A stretch of DNA of 64,000 bases from Sipunculus nudus. Lineage: Eukaryota > Annelida > Sipuncula > Golfingiida > Sipunculidae. Shown here in pieces: positions 63,701-64,000 of this stretch. The position numbers were made by a program, and so were the translations under genes. The notes below the pieces were generated by a model. The model was given only the letters and a program-made list of their open reading frames with translations. It was not told the DNA's origin and ran no database searches. Position 1 is the stretch's first letter, and every line of letters starts with the position of its first letter. The DNA lies in the NCBI GenBank assembly GCA_026874595.1, contig CM049321.1, positions 2,476,479 to 2,540,478 of the forward strand. The letters are read 5' to 3'.

Positions 63701-64000
63701 TTTCAGGTAACATTGCAGTCCATCTGTTCCTGGCACCAACCAGAGAGAAATATGATCTGGAAACCTTATGGACCGTTGGAGAAGATTTCGATAAAAAATC
63801 ACTGGAGGAACAAACATCTGCCTTCGATTCCCTGTTGACAGAAGATTTAATGCTTCACCTGGGTAGTGGAGACCTAAGTCAGTTCAAACTGGATAGTCAT
63901 GGTTATCCAGAAGGTGGAACTGATCACAGCAATCTAGAGGGGAAAAGACAATTAAGTGACAGTTACCCAGACAAGGAATATCCAGTAGACTGGCTCTCTG
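57095..64000 (+). CDS. MALSU1: MALSU1/RsfS-family mitochondrial ribosome assembly factor (3' end outside window)
   Basis: Coding exons 57095-57752, 58252-58430, 60888-60972 and 63707 onward join in phase through GT-AG junctions, giving at least 405 residues before the edge. Residues 1-77 lack Asp/Glu and are rich in Arg, Lys, His, Ser and Thr: a mitochondrial presequence. Residues 78-218 are an acidic, low-complexity linker. The RsfS domain follows ('VYDIEDLVTLLQSENAIDMC', 'YVDHMVILTG', 'RHLKAMADNI', 'VKIEG', 'DWLALDLGNIAVHLF', 'REKYDLETLW'). The family binds L14 of the mitochondrial large subunit and blocks premature subunit joining. The linker and the long C-terminal extension make it much larger than human MALSU1 (about 234). 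Family assignment is firm; orthology is inferred. Confidence 0.92.
58252..58430 (+). CDS. MALSU1: MALSU1-like exon 2: start of RsfS domain
   Basis: Acceptor 'ctttttatcag', donor 'CTG|gtaagg'. Encodes 'GVYDIEDLVTLLQSENA', 'MCVIRLPQQLNYVDHMVILTG' in two overlapping conserved blocks, and 'HLKAMADNIKWL'. Confidence 0.93.
58592..58900. repeat. Intronic interspersed repeat with degenerate 'aagtccaagtc' words
   Basis: The first 60 bases ('agtgacacgatacttgt', 'gcggcatcaaaaatgacg') match 27975-28030. They are followed by degenerate short repeats of 'gtctgagtcc', 'gcaagtgtaagtcc' and 'caagtccaagtcag'. Confidence 0.5.
60262..60600 (+). repeat. Dispersed repeat R2, copy in the MALSU1-like intron
   Basis: Starts 'ttaaagggacccattctcat', as the 6859 copy does. 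Contains 'cgcttattcctgtacacaaa' and 'ggtgttgatatgataagaaa', which parallel 6970 and 7160. Confidence 0.6.
60888..60972 (+). CDS. MALSU1: MALSU1-like exon 3
   Basis: 85 nt, too short and methionine-free to show as an open frame. Acceptor 'ttgcacag', donor 'CTAG|gtaagt'. Encodes a basic start 'YKKKRRRGDPHSVKIEG', then 'GSRDWLALDL', the RsfS core. Confidence 0.92.
62221..63490. mobile_element. Interspersed element with GGCCGGGGCATAT ends and three internal repeats
   Basis: In the last MALSU1-like intron. 'gtggccggggcatatag' near the left end (62238) and 'aggccggggcatatgag' near the right end (63457) are direct. Three internal units each read 'gcaatgc..(g/a)cagatactgg', 'ataatg.cc..ttacagatcga' and 'gacctattttgacc' (62330, 63118 and 63298). 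Non-coding; class unknown. Confidence 0.65.
63707..64000 (+). CDS. MALSU1: MALSU1-like exon 4 (runs off the window)
   Basis: The acceptor 'tttattttcag' precedes 63707. Starts 'GNIAVHLFLAPTREKYDLE' and 'TLWTVGEDFD', the end of the RsfS domain, then an acidic, Ser/Leu-rich C-terminal extension with no stop before 64000. Confidence 0.92.

Overview
This is eukaryotic, intron-rich, AT-rich genomic DNA, best read as an invertebrate animal and probably a mollusc. I infer that from the repeat types (tRNA-derived SINEs, many small inverted-repeat elements, long TA microsatellites, intronic tandem repeats rich in 'tgaccttgaccttt') and from animal-type genes with long introns. No species can be named from sequence alone. 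Nothing prokaryotic is present: no operons, rRNA or CRISPR. No stand-alone tRNA gene was seen.

Only two conserved host genes are well supported, both in the right third. TMEM41A (minus strand, five coding exons between 42623 and 49903, probable 5'UTR exon ending at 51948) is complete: the exons join in phase to a 255-residue VTT/DedA-family ER membrane protein. A MALSU1/RsfS-family gene (plus strand, probable 5'UTR exon ending at 56557, coding exons from 57095) runs off the right edge. It encodes a mitochondrial ribosome assembly factor with a basic presequence and a long acidic linker. The two genes are head-to-head.

Between their 5' ends lies a tyrosine-recombinase retrotransposon of the Ngaro/DIRS group (52761-56004). 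It has an RT-RNase H ORF, an intact recombinase ORF and split direct repeats (A1-ORFs-B1-A2-B2) that I read as identical. Gag and the 5' part of A1 and RT are missing through one deletion, and the RNase H end is frameshifted.

The left 42 kb has no gene I can support and is a mosaic of mobile elements. It holds: a hAT-like MITE (610-1293) with a nested foldback (737-955); a diverged tandem duplication (1905-2640 / 3330-4080); a 1.6-kb foldback element with 6-bp target duplication (8652-10251) enclosing a LINE 3' fragment; a decayed LINE (13108-14304); nested inverted-repeat elements (21281-21579); a second hAT-like MITE (21951-22232); a 5'-truncated Jockey/CR1-like LINE with a 15-bp target duplication (23484-25611); two SINE copies (4185-4450, 29041-29270); a triplicated segment (28.3, 29.5 and 31.5 kb); a pogo-like MITE (35260-36036); a 28-bp minisatellite (36694-36861); and an LTR/TRIM-like remnant with a tRNA-Pro primer-binding site (39161-39422). 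One 99-codon open frame (6420-6719) has a coding-like composition but no recognised family.

All homology statements rest on motif recognition by eye. Exon boundaries come from canonical GT-AG sites plus phase consistency. No database search was possible.
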